NCBI RefSeq assembly: GCF_027158205.1
Contig: NZ_JAPVLU010000006.1
Location: 184,684-248,683 of the forward strand
Source of the DNA: Streptomyces sp. H39-S7
Lineage (GTDB): Bacteria > Actinomycetota > Actinomycetes > Streptomycetales > Streptomycetaceae
DNA length: 64,000 nt
Direction of reading: 5' to 3'
Shown in pieces: positions 46,281 to 60,150 of this stretch. The notes below the pieces were generated by a model. The model was given only the letters and a program-made list of their open reading frames with translations. It had not been told where the DNA came from and did not search any database. The translations under genes were made by a program, and so were the position numbers. How positions within the stretch are numbered: the first letter of the stretch is position 1; each line of letters opens with the position of its first letter.

Positions 46281-46664
46281 TCAGGCCGCGACCACGTCCA
46301 CGGCCTCCGCGGGCGCCTTCGGCGGCTTGATGGTGACCCGTTCGGTCGTGACGGATGTGACAGAGGTCACCGCACCCAGCAGTGGTCGCATCGGCGCCGC
46401 GGAAGTCTCGGAAGCCGCCGACTGGGCCAGCTCCGCGAGCGACAGATCGTCGCTGACCTCGCGCATCACCTCGGACATCGGGACGTCCAGCGCGTCGCAG
46501 ATCGCGGAGAGCAGCTCGGAGGAAGCCTCCTTCTGCCCTCGCTCCACTTCGGACAGATAGCCCAGGGACACCCGGGCGGAAGAGGAGACCTCACGCAGAG
46601 TGCGGCCCTGACGTTGGCGCTGCCGACGCAGCACGTCACCCAACAGGCGACGGAGCAGGATCAT
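46281..46664 (-). CDS. clgR: XRE-family regulator ClgR
   Basis: ClgR activates clp protease and lon genes and others. The 127 aa protein opens with [20 protein letters not shown], then the HTH ([20 protein letters not shown]) typical of ClgR, and a C-terminal tail ending EAVDVVAA. In Streptomyces the terminal alanines mark ClgR for ClpP-dependent degradation, a built-in feedback; the same ending here suggests the loop is preserved. ATG 46664 follows GAGGAGGG. It sits beside cinA-pgsA-rimO-ftsK, as in mycobacteria. The middle third is Ser/Ala/Thr-rich linker. Confidence 0.93.
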   Translation of the reverse strand: MILLRRLLGDVLRRQRQRQGRTLREVSSSARVSLGYLSEVERGQKEASSELLSAICDALDVPMSEVMREVSDDLSLAELAQSAASETSAAPMRPLLGAVTSVTSVTTERVTIKPPKAPAEAVDVVAA

Positions 46665-46758
46665 CGGTGGCTCCCTCCTCGGACCGCGAATCCGGATCCT
46701 TCTTGCCCCACCGTACCGCCTCGGGCACCGGCCGTGCGGGGAGCGATGTCGTGTTCAC

Positions 46759-47298
46759 TCAGGGCTGCAAACATCCCATCCCCCCGTCTTCTTCCCTATC
46801 CTTCGCCCGCACCCCGGTCTCGGAGGACGGCACCCCCGCAGCGAGGGACCGCTCCAGCAGGGCGAGCGCGGCGTCCACAGTGGCGGCGCGTATCTCGGAG
46901 CGGCCGCCCTCCAGCCGCAGCGGGTCGACCGCCGAGCCTTCGGGACCGGCCACCGCCACGTAGACCGTGCCGACCGGGTTACCGTCCTGCGCGGCCGGTC
47001 CCGCGACTCCCGTCGTGGCCACGCCCCAGTCGGCTCCCAGTCTGCTCCGCACCCCCTCGGCCATCTCGAGGGCGACCTGGGGGTCGACCGCTCCTCGATC
47101 GGCCAGCAGTGCGGCGTCCACGCCGAGCAGTAGGTGCTTGAGTTCCGTCGCGTACGCCGTCACCGAGCCGCGGAAGGTCCGGGAGGCGCCGGGGACGTCC
47201 GTCAGCTCCGCGGCCAGCAGACCGCCGGTGAGCGACTCGGCGACCGCCAGGGTGAGCCCCCGGCTGTCGAGCTGTCGCAACACGTCGGCCGCCGTCAT
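46759..47298 (-). CDS. cinA: CinA C-terminal domain protein (nicotinamide-nucleotide amidase type)
   Basis: This 179 aa protein is the stand-alone CinA C-terminal/PncC domain, which deamidates nicotinamide mononucleotide for NAD recycling. Signatures: LAVAESLTGGLLAAELTDV, FRGSVTAYATELK, GVATTGVAGPAAQDGNPVGT with the conserved serine and glycine loops. The N-terminal MoCF domain of long CinA is absent, normal for actinobacteria. Its ATG overlaps the pgsA stop by four bases. The Glu/Asp-rich last 20 residues are not conserved. Confidence 0.92.
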   Translation of the reverse strand: MTAADVLRQLDSRGLTLAVAESLTGGLLAAELTDVPGASRTFRGSVTAYATELKHLLLGVDAALLADRGAVDPQVALEMAEGVRSRLGADWGVATTGVAGPAAQDGNPVGTVYVAVAGPEGSAVDPLRLEGGRSEIRAATVDAALALLERSLAAGVPSSETGVRAKDREEDGGMGCLQP

Positions 47299-48128
47299 CC
47301 GTTCTGGTGACTCTGCCGCTGCGAAGAGCTCCGCTGGTCGCGCTCCAGGTCCGGGTCACGCCGCAGCTCGGGGTCACGCCGCACGTCCCGGTCACGCTCC
47401 GGGTCCCGTTGCCGCTCCAGGTCCAGTTCGCGCTCCGCGGTCGCGTCCATGGCGACCAGCAGACCGGGTTCGGCCTGCGGCTTCGCCCGGGCGGCCGCGC
47501 GCTCGCGCTGCGCGGCCAGGCCGGCCCGCCGCAGCACGACGGCCTGCCGGATGTAGTCGAGCCCGGTGAGGACCGTCAGCACGACGGCCGCGGCCATCGC
47601 CCAGGCCCGCAGGGTCGCGAGTGGCCCGGTGAGGATCAGGATGTACATGCCGACCGCGATGCCCTGGGTCAGCGTCTTGAGCTTGCCGCCGCGGCTGGCC
47701 GGGATCACGCCGTGCCGGATCACCCAGAAGCGCATCAGGGTGATGCCGACCTCCCGGAAGAGAATCACTCCGGTCACCCACCAGGGCAGGTCGCCCAGTG
47801 CGGACAGCCCGACGAGCGCGGCGCCCATGATCGCCTTGTCGGCGATGGGGTCGGCGATCTTGCCGAAGTCGGTGACCAGCCCGTAGCGCCGGGCAAGCTC
47901 CCCGTCGAAGAGGTCGGTGATCATCGCGATGGCGAACGCCGCCCAGGCGAACGAGCGCCAGGCGGGGTCGTGGCCGCCGTCGTGGATCAGCAGCATGACG
48001 AAGCCGGGGACCAGCACCAGCCGCATCATCGTGAGCAGGTTGGCGATGTTCCACAGACCGGCCTGACCGACCACCGGATCACCGATGTGGTCCGGGGTGG
48101 CCGCGGCGGGCGCGGGGGCTCCGGTCAT
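47295..48128 (-). CDS. pgsA: CDP-diacylglycerol--glycerol-3-phosphate phosphatidyltransferase family protein PgsA
   Basis: PgsA makes phosphatidylglycerophosphate, the first step to phosphatidylglycerol and cardiolipin, at the inner membrane face. The CDP-alcohol phosphotransferase motif is complete ([19 protein letters not shown], then IADPIADK), among about five to six membrane spans. After residue 225 comes a highly charged tail with repeated RDPE/RDPD units, odd for the family. It overlaps both rimO (upstream) and cinA (downstream) by four bases, so all three are translationally coupled. Confidence 0.92.
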   Translation of the reverse strand: MTGAPAPAAATPDHIGDPVVGQAGLWNIANLLTMMRLVLVPGFVMLLIHDGGHDPAWRSFAWAAFAIAMITDLFDGELARRYGLVTDFGKIADPIADKAIMGAALVGLSALGDLPWWVTGVILFREVGITLMRFWVIRHGVIPASRGGKLKTLTQGIAVGMYILILTGPLATLRAWAMAAAVVLTVLTGLDYIRQAVVLRRAGLAAQRERAAARAKPQAEPGLLVAMDATAERELDLERQRDPERDRDVRRDPELRRDPDLERDQRSSSQRQSHQNG

Positions 48129-49642
48129 CTGCCCACCTCCTCCGAGACACTTCCGCCGCCGGTCGCGGGGGCTCCCCAGCCGACGGCGGGGGAAGGCTCC
48201 GCGACGAGGTCGACGCCTTCGGTGTCGATCACCTTCGCCACTACCATCATGCCCGGCTTCAGGCCCTCGGAGGAGGTCAGCGTGGTCGATCCGTCCGTTT
48301 CCGGTGCCTGGTGGTCGGCGCGGCCGACCGCCTCGCCGGTCTCCTCGTCGATGGACTCGACCAGGACCCGCACGGTGGAGCCGAGCCGCTCCAGGGCGCG
48401 CTGCGCGGTCAGCTCCTCGGCCAGCCGCGACACCCGGGCCAGCCGCTGGGCGACGGTGTCCTCGTCCAGCTTGTCCCCATAGCCGGCCGCTTCGGTACCG
48501 TCCTCGTCCGAGTACCCGAAGACCCCGATCGCGTCGAGCCGGGCCGAGCCGAGGAAGCGTTCCAGCTCCTCCAGGTCCGCCTCGGTCTCACCGGGGAAGC
48601 CGACGATGAAGTTGGAACGGACACCGGCCTCCGGGGCCTTGCCGCGGATGGTGCCGAGCAGTTCCAGGAAGCTCTCGGTGCTGCCGAAGCGGCGCATCGC
48701 GCGCAGCACGCCGGGCGCCGAGTGCTGGAAGGACAGGTCGAAGTACGGCACGACCTTGTCGGTCGAGGTCAGAACGTCGATCAGGCCGGGGCGCATCTCG
48801 GCGGGCTGCAGGTAGCTGACCCGGATCCGCTCGATGCCCTCGACGGCCGCCAGCTCCGGCAGCAGGGTCTCCAGCAGGCGGATGTCGCCGAGGTCCTTGC
48901 CGTACGAGGTGTTGTTCTCGCTGACCAGCATGACCTCGCTGACGCCCTGCTCGGCGAGCCATCGCGTCTCGCCGAGGACGTCGGAGGGGCGGCGGGAGAT
49001 GAACGAGCCGCGGAAGGACGGGATGGCGCAGAAGGAGCAGCGTCGGTCGCAGCCGGAGGCCAGCTTCACCGAGGCGACGGGGCTGTTGTCCAGGCGGCGG
49101 CGCAGCGGCGCGCGCGGCCCCGAGGCGGGGGCGACGCCCTCGGGGAGGTCGGCCGGCGCGGGGGCCGGGGCCTCCTGCGCGTGGCCGGGCAGCGCCACGG
49201 CGGCGCTCTGCCGCTCGGCGGGGCTGATCGGCAGCAGCTTGCGGCGGTCGCGCGGGGTGTGCGAGGCGTGCACGCCGCCGGACAGGATGGTCTGCAGGCG
49301 GTCGGAGATGTCGGTGTAGTCGTCGAAACCGAGCACCGCGTCGGCCTCGGGCAGGGCCTCGGAGAGCTCCTTGCCGTACCGCTCGGCCATGCAGCCGACG
49401 GCGACGACCGCCTGGGTCCGGCCATGACCCTTGAGGTCATTGGCCTCCAGCAGGGCGTCCACGGAGTCTTTCTTGGCGGCGTCGACGAAGCCGCAGGTGT
49501 TCACCACGGCGACGTCGGCGTCCGCGGCGTCGTCCACCAGCTGCCAGCCGTCCGCCGCCAGACGGCCGGCGAGCTCCTCGGAATCCACCTCATTGCGGGC
49601 GCAGCCGAGCGTGACAAGGGCGACGGTACGGGATTCGGGCAT
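48125..49642 (-). CDS. rimO: Ribosomal protein S12 methylthiotransferase RimO
   Basis: RimO is a radical-SAM enzyme adding a methylthio group to an aspartate of ribosomal protein S12. The 505 aa protein has N-terminal cluster cysteines ([36 protein letters not shown]), the radical-[11 protein letters not shown] motif and a C-terminal TRAM-like domain. A Pro/Ala-rich insert of about 40 residues lies just before the radical-SAM core. It is the homologue of miaB at 17.4 kb, distinguished by the [10 protein letters not shown] signature. ATG 49642 is the conserved start. Confidence 0.95.
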   Translation of the reverse strand: MPESRTVALVTLGCARNEVDSEELAGRLAADGWQLVDDAADADVAVVNTCGFVDAAKKDSVDALLEANDLKGHGRTQAVVAVGCMAERYGKELSEALPEADAVLGFDDYTDISDRLQTILSGGVHASHTPRDRRKLLPISPAERQSAAVALPGHAQEAPAPAPADLPEGVAPASGPRAPLRRRLDNSPVASVKLASGCDRRCSFCAIPSFRGSFISRRPSDVLGETRWLAEQGVSEVMLVSENNTSYGKDLGDIRLLETLLPELAAVEGIERIRVSYLQPAEMRPGLIDVLTSTDKVVPYFDLSFQHSAPGVLRAMRRFGSTESFLELLGTIRGKAPEAGVRSNFIVGFPGETEADLEELERFLGSARLDAIGVFGYSDEDGTEAAGYGDKLDEDTVAQRLARVSRLAEELTAQRALERLGSTVRVLVESIDEETGEAVGRADHQAPETDGSTTLTSSEGLKPGMMVVAKVIDTEGVDLVAEPSPAVGWGAPATGGGSVSEEVGR

Positions 49643-49680
49643 AGGCTCAGCCTACTTTGTCCCGGCCGTCCCTCTTACGT

Positions 49681-50472
49681 TCACCCGGCCTGGGGGTCTC
49701 CCGGGGTGAAGGTGAGGCGCACGACCTCGCCCTCCTCGCCCGCGGGACCGAGGTCCTTGCCGTTGACGAAGAGCTTGATCGCGCCCGCGTCGCCGATGAC
49801 CAGTTTGATCTTCTTGTTGTCGGTGAAGGACTTGGAGTCGCCCTCCTCCAGGTTCCCGGTGAAGAGCGGCTTGCCGGTGCTGTCCGTGACCTGGATCCAG
49901 CTCTTGGCGACGTCCGCGGTCAGCTTCACCGTCACCTTGCCCACCGGGACGGCGGCGATCGCGCTGTTCGTCGGCTCGGGCTTGGGGTCGGCGGGCTTGG
50001 GGCTGGGCTTGGGCGTCGTGGCGGTCACGGACGGCTTGGCGGCCACCGCCGGCGCGCCGCCACCGGAGCCGTTGAAGGCGGTGAAGCCCACGAATCCGAC
50101 GACCGCGACGATCGCGGCGACCATCGCCGCGGTCCAGTTCGGGCGGCGGCGGTCCGGGCTGATCCGCTCCGCCTCGTAGAGCGGGGCGACGGGAACCTGG
50201 GCGGTGGTGCCGCCGTGCTCCTGGGCGTACTGCTCGACCAGCGGTTCGGGGTCGATCCCGACGGCGCGCGCGAGGTTGCGGATGTGACCGCGGGCGTAGA
50301 CGTCTCCACCGCAACGGGAGAAGTCGTCCTGTTCGATGGCGAGCACGATGGGGGCGCGCACCCGCGTCGTGGAACTGACCTCGTCAACGGTCAGCCCGGC
50401 GGCGAGGCGGGCCTGGGCAAGGGCACGACCGACGGAGGGCCGGTCGTCGGAGGGCGGGTTGCCGAGGGACAC
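49681..50472 (-). CDS. RodZ-like membrane protein: HTH, membrane span and DUF4115
   Basis: A 263 aa bitopic protein. Residues 10-70 form a RodZ-type helix-turn-helix (LAQARLAAGLTVDEVSSTTR, then DVYARGHIRNLARAVGID), residues 112-132 a single span (AAMVAAIVAVVGFVGFTAF), then a Pro/Lys-rich linker and a DUF4115 domain outside. Such proteins help place cell-shape machinery; in Streptomyces this is not shown. The start is GTG 50472. It lies upstream of rimO by 38 bases on the same strand and downstream of ftsK. Confidence 0.9.
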   Translation of the reverse strand: MSLGNPPSDDRPSVGRALAQARLAAGLTVDEVSSTTRVRAPIVLAIEQDDFSRCGGDVYARGHIRNLARAVGIDPEPLVEQYAQEHGGTTAQVPVAPLYEAERISPDRRRPNWTAAMVAAIVAVVGFVGFTAFNGSGGGAPAVAAKPSVTATTPKPSPKPADPKPEPTNSAIAAVPVGKVTVKLTADVAKSWIQVTDSTGKPLFTGNLEEGDSKSFTDNKKIKLVIGDAGAIKLFVNGKDLGPAGEEGEVVRLTFTPGDPQAG

Positions 50473-50509
50473 GAGGAAGCCTTTCAGGCTGCAGCCACCT
50501 GCTGGTGAT

Positions 50510-50626
50510 TCAGTCTAGGGGGGTAGCGAAAGAGTGGGGCAAGCGGACAGCTGGTCTTTGTCCGCCATCAGGATTGCCGGACCGTCTTTTACGGGACCGC
50601 CGCGCGTGAGCCTGACAGTCGGCCAT
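50510..50626 (-). CDS. Possible 38-residue basic small protein between ftsK and the RodZ-like gene
   Basis: ATG 50626 is preceded by AGGAGG at eight bases, an ideal ribosome site in otherwise non-coding sequence. The frame encodes MADCQAHARRSRKRRSGNPD and 18 more residues, very basic, ending 37 bases before the RodZ-like start. No homology is recognised. It may be a leader peptide or a chance frame; the ribosome site is the only strong argument. Confidence 0.3.
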   Translation of the reverse strand: MADCQAHARRSRKRRSGNPDGGQRPAVRLPHSFATPLD

Positions 50627-50686
50627 TTGTCGTCCTCCTGCATCAACTTGACGCACGAACAGGAGAAACGGTTGCCCCGCGTGCTC

Positions 50687-53458
50687 TTACGAGTGAGCAT
50701 CACCGCGGATGACGGCCAGCACCCCATCCAGTTCGTCCGCTTTGACCATGACATCGCGCGCCTTCGAACCTTCACTCGGCCCGACGATTCCGCGCGATTC
50801 CATCAGATCCATGAGCCTGCCCGCCTTGGCGAATCCCACACGCAGCTTCCGCTGAAGCATCGAGGTCGAGCCGAACTGGGTGGAGACGACCAGCTCGGCG
50901 GCCTGGCACAACAGGTCGAGATCGTCGCCGATCTCCTCGTCGACCTCCCGCTTGGGCGCCGTGTCGACCGCCACGTCCGTCCGGTAGGTCGGTGTGAGCT
51001 GTGCCTTGCAGTGCTCGACGACCTTCGCGATCTCCTCCTCCGTGACGAACGCGCCCTGCATACGGGTCGGCTTGTTCGCACCCATGGGGAGGAAGAGGCC
51101 GTCGCCCCTGCCGATCAGCTTCTCGGCGCCGTTCTGGTCCAGGATGACCCGGCTGTCGGCGAGCGACGAGGTGGAGAACGCGAGGCGCGACGGAACGTTC
51201 GCCTTGATCAGACCGGTGACGACGTCGACGCTGGGCCGCTGGGTGGCCAGCACCAGGTGGATGCCGGCGGCGCGGGCCAGCTGCGTGATGCGGACGATCG
51301 AGTCCTCCACGTCGCGCGGCGCGACCATCATCAGGTCGGCCAGCTCGTCCACGATCACCAGCAGGTACGGGTACGGCGACAGCTCGCGCTCGCTGCCCGG
51401 CAGCGGCTTGGTCTTGCCCGAGCGCACCGCGGCGTTGAAGTCGTCGATGTGCCGGAAGCCGAAGGCCGCCAGGTCGTCGTAGCGCAGGTCCATCTCGCGG
51501 ACCACCCACTGCAGGGCCTCGGCGGCCCGCTTCGGGTTGGTGATGATCGGCGTGATCAGGTGCGGGATGCCCTCGTACGCGGTCAGCTCGACGCGCTTGG
51601 GGTCCACCAGCACCATCCGGACCTCGTCCGGGGTGGCGCGGCACATGATCGAGGTGATGAGGCCGTTGATGCAGGACGACTTGCCCGACCCGGTCGCGCC
51701 GGCGACCAGGATGTGCGGCATCTTGGCGAGGTTCGCCATGACGTACCCGCCCTCGACGTCCTTGCCGAGCGCCACCGTCATCGGGTGTTCCTCGCCGGCC
51801 GCCGCGGCGGAGCGCAGCACGTCGCCGACGTTGACCATCTCGCGGTCGCTGTTGGGGATCTCGATGCCGACCGCGGACTTGCCGGGGATCGGGCTGATGA
51901 TCCGGACGTCCGGGCTGGCGACGGAGTACGCGATGTTCTTGGCCAGCGCCGTGATCCGCTCGACCTTGACCGCGGAGCCCAGCTCGATCTCGTAGCGGGT
52001 GACCGTCGGGCCGCGGGTGAAGCCGGTGACCGTCGCGTCGACCTTGAACTCGGTGAAGACCTGCTGCAGCGAGGCGACGACCGCGTCGTTCGCCGCGCTG
52101 CGGGTACGGCCGGGCCCGCCGCGTTCCAGCAGGTCCAGCGAGGGCAGCGAGTACGTGATGTCGCCGGACAGCTGGAGCTGCTCGGCGCGCGGCGGCAGCG
52201 GGTCCACCGGATCGACGGTCTTCTTCGTCAGATCGGGGACACCGCCCGACGGCTCGGAGGCGTCCTCGGCGCGGGCCGCGGGAACACCGGAGCCGGTCGC
52301 GGAACCCGTCGCCCCGGTAGGGGTCCTGACGCTGTTACTGAGGTCGGCGAGGAGCGGCGACGGCTGCACGCCGTGCATCACGGCGCCGTCCAGCGCGGCG
52401 GCAGCGGCGGCCGCCACATCCACCGCGTCCCGGCCGGAGGCGGCGGCGGGGTGCTCCTGCCCGCCGGGCTCGGCCCTGCGCCGCGGACGGCGGCGCGGGC
52501 GGGGCTCGTCGGCCTCGTCCTCGCCGAACTCCCCCATCGCGGCCAGTTCGTCCATGCCCTGGTCGTGCTTGGTGAAGCGCAGCGGGGACCTGCGGCGCCG
52601 GTACTCCTCCTCCGGCTCCAGGTCGTCCTCGAACAGTTCCTCCATCGGAACGGAGTCCAGGTCGTCCAGGCCCTCCGGGGGTTCGTACAGGCCGAGCTTG
52701 GTGGCGAGCAGCCGCAGCCGCTGCGGGATCGCGTTGACCGGAGTGGCCGTCACGACCAGCAGCCCGAAGACGGTGATGAGCAGCAGCAGCGGCACGGCGA
52801 GCGCCGAGCCCACCGTGTAGAGCAGCGGCGATGCGGCGGCCCAGCCGATCAGGCCGCCCGCGTCGCGCAGGACCCCGGCCCCCGCGTCCCGGCTCGGTGA
52901 ACCGCAGGCCACGTGGACCAGGCCGAGGGCGCCCAGGACCAGGGTGGACAGCCCGATGACGATCCGGCCGTTGGCCTCCGGCTGCTCCGGGTGGCGCATC
53001 AGCCGGACCGCGACGACACCGATCAGTATCGGCACCAGCAGGTCGAGCCGGCCGAACGCGCCGGTGACGAGCATCTCCACGAGGTCGCCGACCGGGCCGC
53101 GCAGATCGGACCAGGTGCCCGCGGCCACGACCAGCGTCAGACCGAGCAGCAGCAGCGCCACGCCGTCCTTGCGGTGCGCGGGGTCCAGGCCGCGCGCTCC
53201 GCGCCCTATGCCGCGGAACACCGCGCCGATGCCGTGGGCGACGCCGAGCCACAGGGCGCGCGTCATCCGGTACACGCCACCGGTGGGCGACGGGGCCGCG
53301 CGGGGAGCCGCCTTGGGGGCGGCCCCCTTCGCCGCGCGCGGGGCCGCACCCTTCTTGGCAGGTGGTCTTTTCGCTGCGGTCTTCTTCGCCGCGGTCTTCT
53401 TGGCCGCAGGCTTCGCCGGAGCTTTCTTGGCAGTGCCGCCGGGCGTACGTGAGGCCAT
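50687..53458 (-). CDS. ftsK: DNA translocase FtsK/SpoIIIE
   Basis: FtsK pumps chromosome DNA through closing septa, important during sporulation septation. The 923 aa protein has a Lys/Ala/Pro-rich N-terminal tail, four membrane spans (about residues 90-260), an acidic and Ala-rich linker, then the alpha/beta/gamma motor: VAGATGSGKSSCING (Walker A), YLLVIVDELADLMMV (Walker B), LATQRPSVDVVTGLIKANVP, and a C-terminal winged helix gamma domain (LLQRKLRVGFAKAGRLMDLM region). ATG 53458 begins the basic tail and has GGAGGT upstream at rather long spacing. The longer frame is rejected. Next upstream on this strand is osaB. Confidence 0.95.
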   Translation of the reverse strand: MASRTPGGTAKKAPAKPAAKKTAAKKTAAKRPPAKKGAAPRAAKGAAPKAAPRAAPSPTGGVYRMTRALWLGVAHGIGAVFRGIGRGARGLDPAHRKDGVALLLLGLTLVVAAGTWSDLRGPVGDLVEMLVTGAFGRLDLLVPILIGVVAVRLMRHPEQPEANGRIVIGLSTLVLGALGLVHVACGSPSRDAGAGVLRDAGGLIGWAAASPLLYTVGSALAVPLLLLITVFGLLVVTATPVNAIPQRLRLLATKLGLYEPPEGLDDLDSVPMEELFEDDLEPEEEYRRRRSPLRFTKHDQGMDELAAMGEFGEDEADEPRPRRRPRRRAEPGGQEHPAAASGRDAVDVAAAAAAALDGAVMHGVQPSPLLADLSNSVRTPTGATGSATGSGVPAARAEDASEPSGGVPDLTKKTVDPVDPLPPRAEQLQLSGDITYSLPSLDLLERGGPGRTRSAANDAVVASLQQVFTEFKVDATVTGFTRGPTVTRYEIELGSAVKVERITALAKNIAYSVASPDVRIISPIPGKSAVGIEIPNSDREMVNVGDVLRSAAAAGEEHPMTVALGKDVEGGYVMANLAKMPHILVAGATGSGKSSCINGLITSIMCRATPDEVRMVLVDPKRVELTAYEGIPHLITPIITNPKRAAEALQWVVREMDLRYDDLAAFGFRHIDDFNAAVRSGKTKPLPGSERELSPYPYLLVIVDELADLMMVAPRDVEDSIVRITQLARAAGIHLVLATQRPSVDVVTGLIKANVPSRLAFSTSSLADSRVILDQNGAEKLIGRGDGLFLPMGANKPTRMQGAFVTEEEIAKVVEHCKAQLTPTYRTDVAVDTAPKREVDEEIGDDLDLLCQAAELVVSTQFGSTSMLQRKLRVGFAKAGRLMDLMESRGIVGPSEGSKARDVMVKADELDGVLAVIRGDAHS

Positions 53459-53572
53459 GGTGCCGAGATTACCTCCGAAGGCCGGGCTGAACACGCGTGC
53501 GTCCCATACCCCCGTCCGTGTCGCGCCTCGGGTGGGCCAAGGGTGACGCAGCGTCAACGGCGGGGGCCGTGG

Positions 53573-54253
53573 TCAGTCCTGCGGGGGATACCTGACGCCG
53601 CCGTCGCCGGTGCCCGGCTCCAGGGCGTCCAACGCCCGCCGCAGACCGGTCAGCTTGCGCTCCAGATGCGCCGCGGTCGCCACCGCGGCCGCGTCCGCCG
53701 ACTCGTCGAGCTGCTTCGACAGCGCCTCGGCCTGCTCCTCGACGGCGGCCAGCCGCGCGGACAGTTCGGCGAGCAGCCCGGCAGGCTCCTTCGCCCCGTT
53801 GACGCCCGTCGACGCGCCCTGCTCCAGCTGGAGGCGCAGCAGCGCCGCCTGCTCCCGGAGCTGGCAGTTCTTCATGTAGAGCTCGACGAACACCGACACC
53901 TTGGCGCGCAGCACCCACGGGTCGAAGGGCTTGGAGATGTAGTCCACCGCACCGGCCGCGTAGCCGCGGAACGTGTGGTGCGGGCCGTGGTTGATCGCCG
54001 TCAGGAAGATGATCGGGATGTCGCGCGTCCGCTCACGCCGCTTGATGTGGGCGGCGGTCTCGAACCCGTCCATGCCCGGCATCTGCACATCGAGCAGGAT
54101 CACCGCGAAATCGTCCGTGAGCAGCGCTTTCAGCGCCTCTTCCCCGGATGCCGCCCGTACCAGCGTCTGATCCAGCGCCGAAAGGATCGCCTCCAGCGCC
54201 AGCAGATTCTCCGGCCGGTCGTCGACAAGAAGGATCTTGGCCTTCTGCACCAT
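53573..54253 (-). CDS. osaB: Response regulator OsaB (receiver plus coiled coil)
   Basis: A 226 aa response regulator without DNA-binding domain. The receiver is complete (ILLVDDRPENLLALE, phospho-Asp in VILLDVQMPGMDG near residue 55, LTAINH, Lys in YISKPFDPW). The last 90 residues form a heptad-rich coiled coil (LREQAALLRLQLEQG, LAELSARLAAVEEQAEALSK). In S. coelicolor OsaB is needed for osmoadaptation and aerial growth. ATG 54253 has GGAGGGCGGG upstream. It follows osaA by 225 bases on the same strand. Confidence 0.9.
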   Translation of the reverse strand: MVQKAKILLVDDRPENLLALEAILSALDQTLVRAASGEEALKALLTDDFAVILLDVQMPGMDGFETAAHIKRRERTRDIPIIFLTAINHGPHHTFRGYAAGAVDYISKPFDPWVLRAKVSVFVELYMKNCQLREQAALLRLQLEQGASTGVNGAKEPAGLLAELSARLAAVEEQAEALSKQLDESADAAAVATAAHLERKLTGLRRALDALEPGTGDGGVRYPPQD

Positions 54254-54478
54254 GGCCCGCCCTCCTCGTCCCGGCGCCCCGCTGGTGGCCGCCCCCGGGG
54301 ACGACTCCCTTGCGCCGCCCGTCCTTGTGCCGGTCATGGTAGCCGCACCTGTCGTTCGCCACACCCTGTCACCGCCATGTCACTGTGCACGAAGCAGAAA
54401 CGCTAGCGGAGACCAGAAGGTTCCCTGAATCCCGCCCCCTCACACCTGAATGGACACACCCCGTCAACAGTCCACCTT

Positions 54479-59920
<5,442 letters not shown>

Positions 59921-60150
59921 CGTGTCCCTCCCGGAGGGTCGACCAAACTGCTCGTGAACTGCCTCTTAGACATGCCCAGTGTTTCACCATGCCCGCACCT
60001 GGCCATAACAGTTCGGCAGCTTCGCCTGTGACCAGTCGCACGATCGGGGCAGAAACACCCGGAACCAGCGCACGCGCCATCAGCGGAGGTAAGTAACCTG
60101 GCATCCGGTTGCCCGCCACAGACCGGGCCTACACCTCACGGGGGCCGCCG

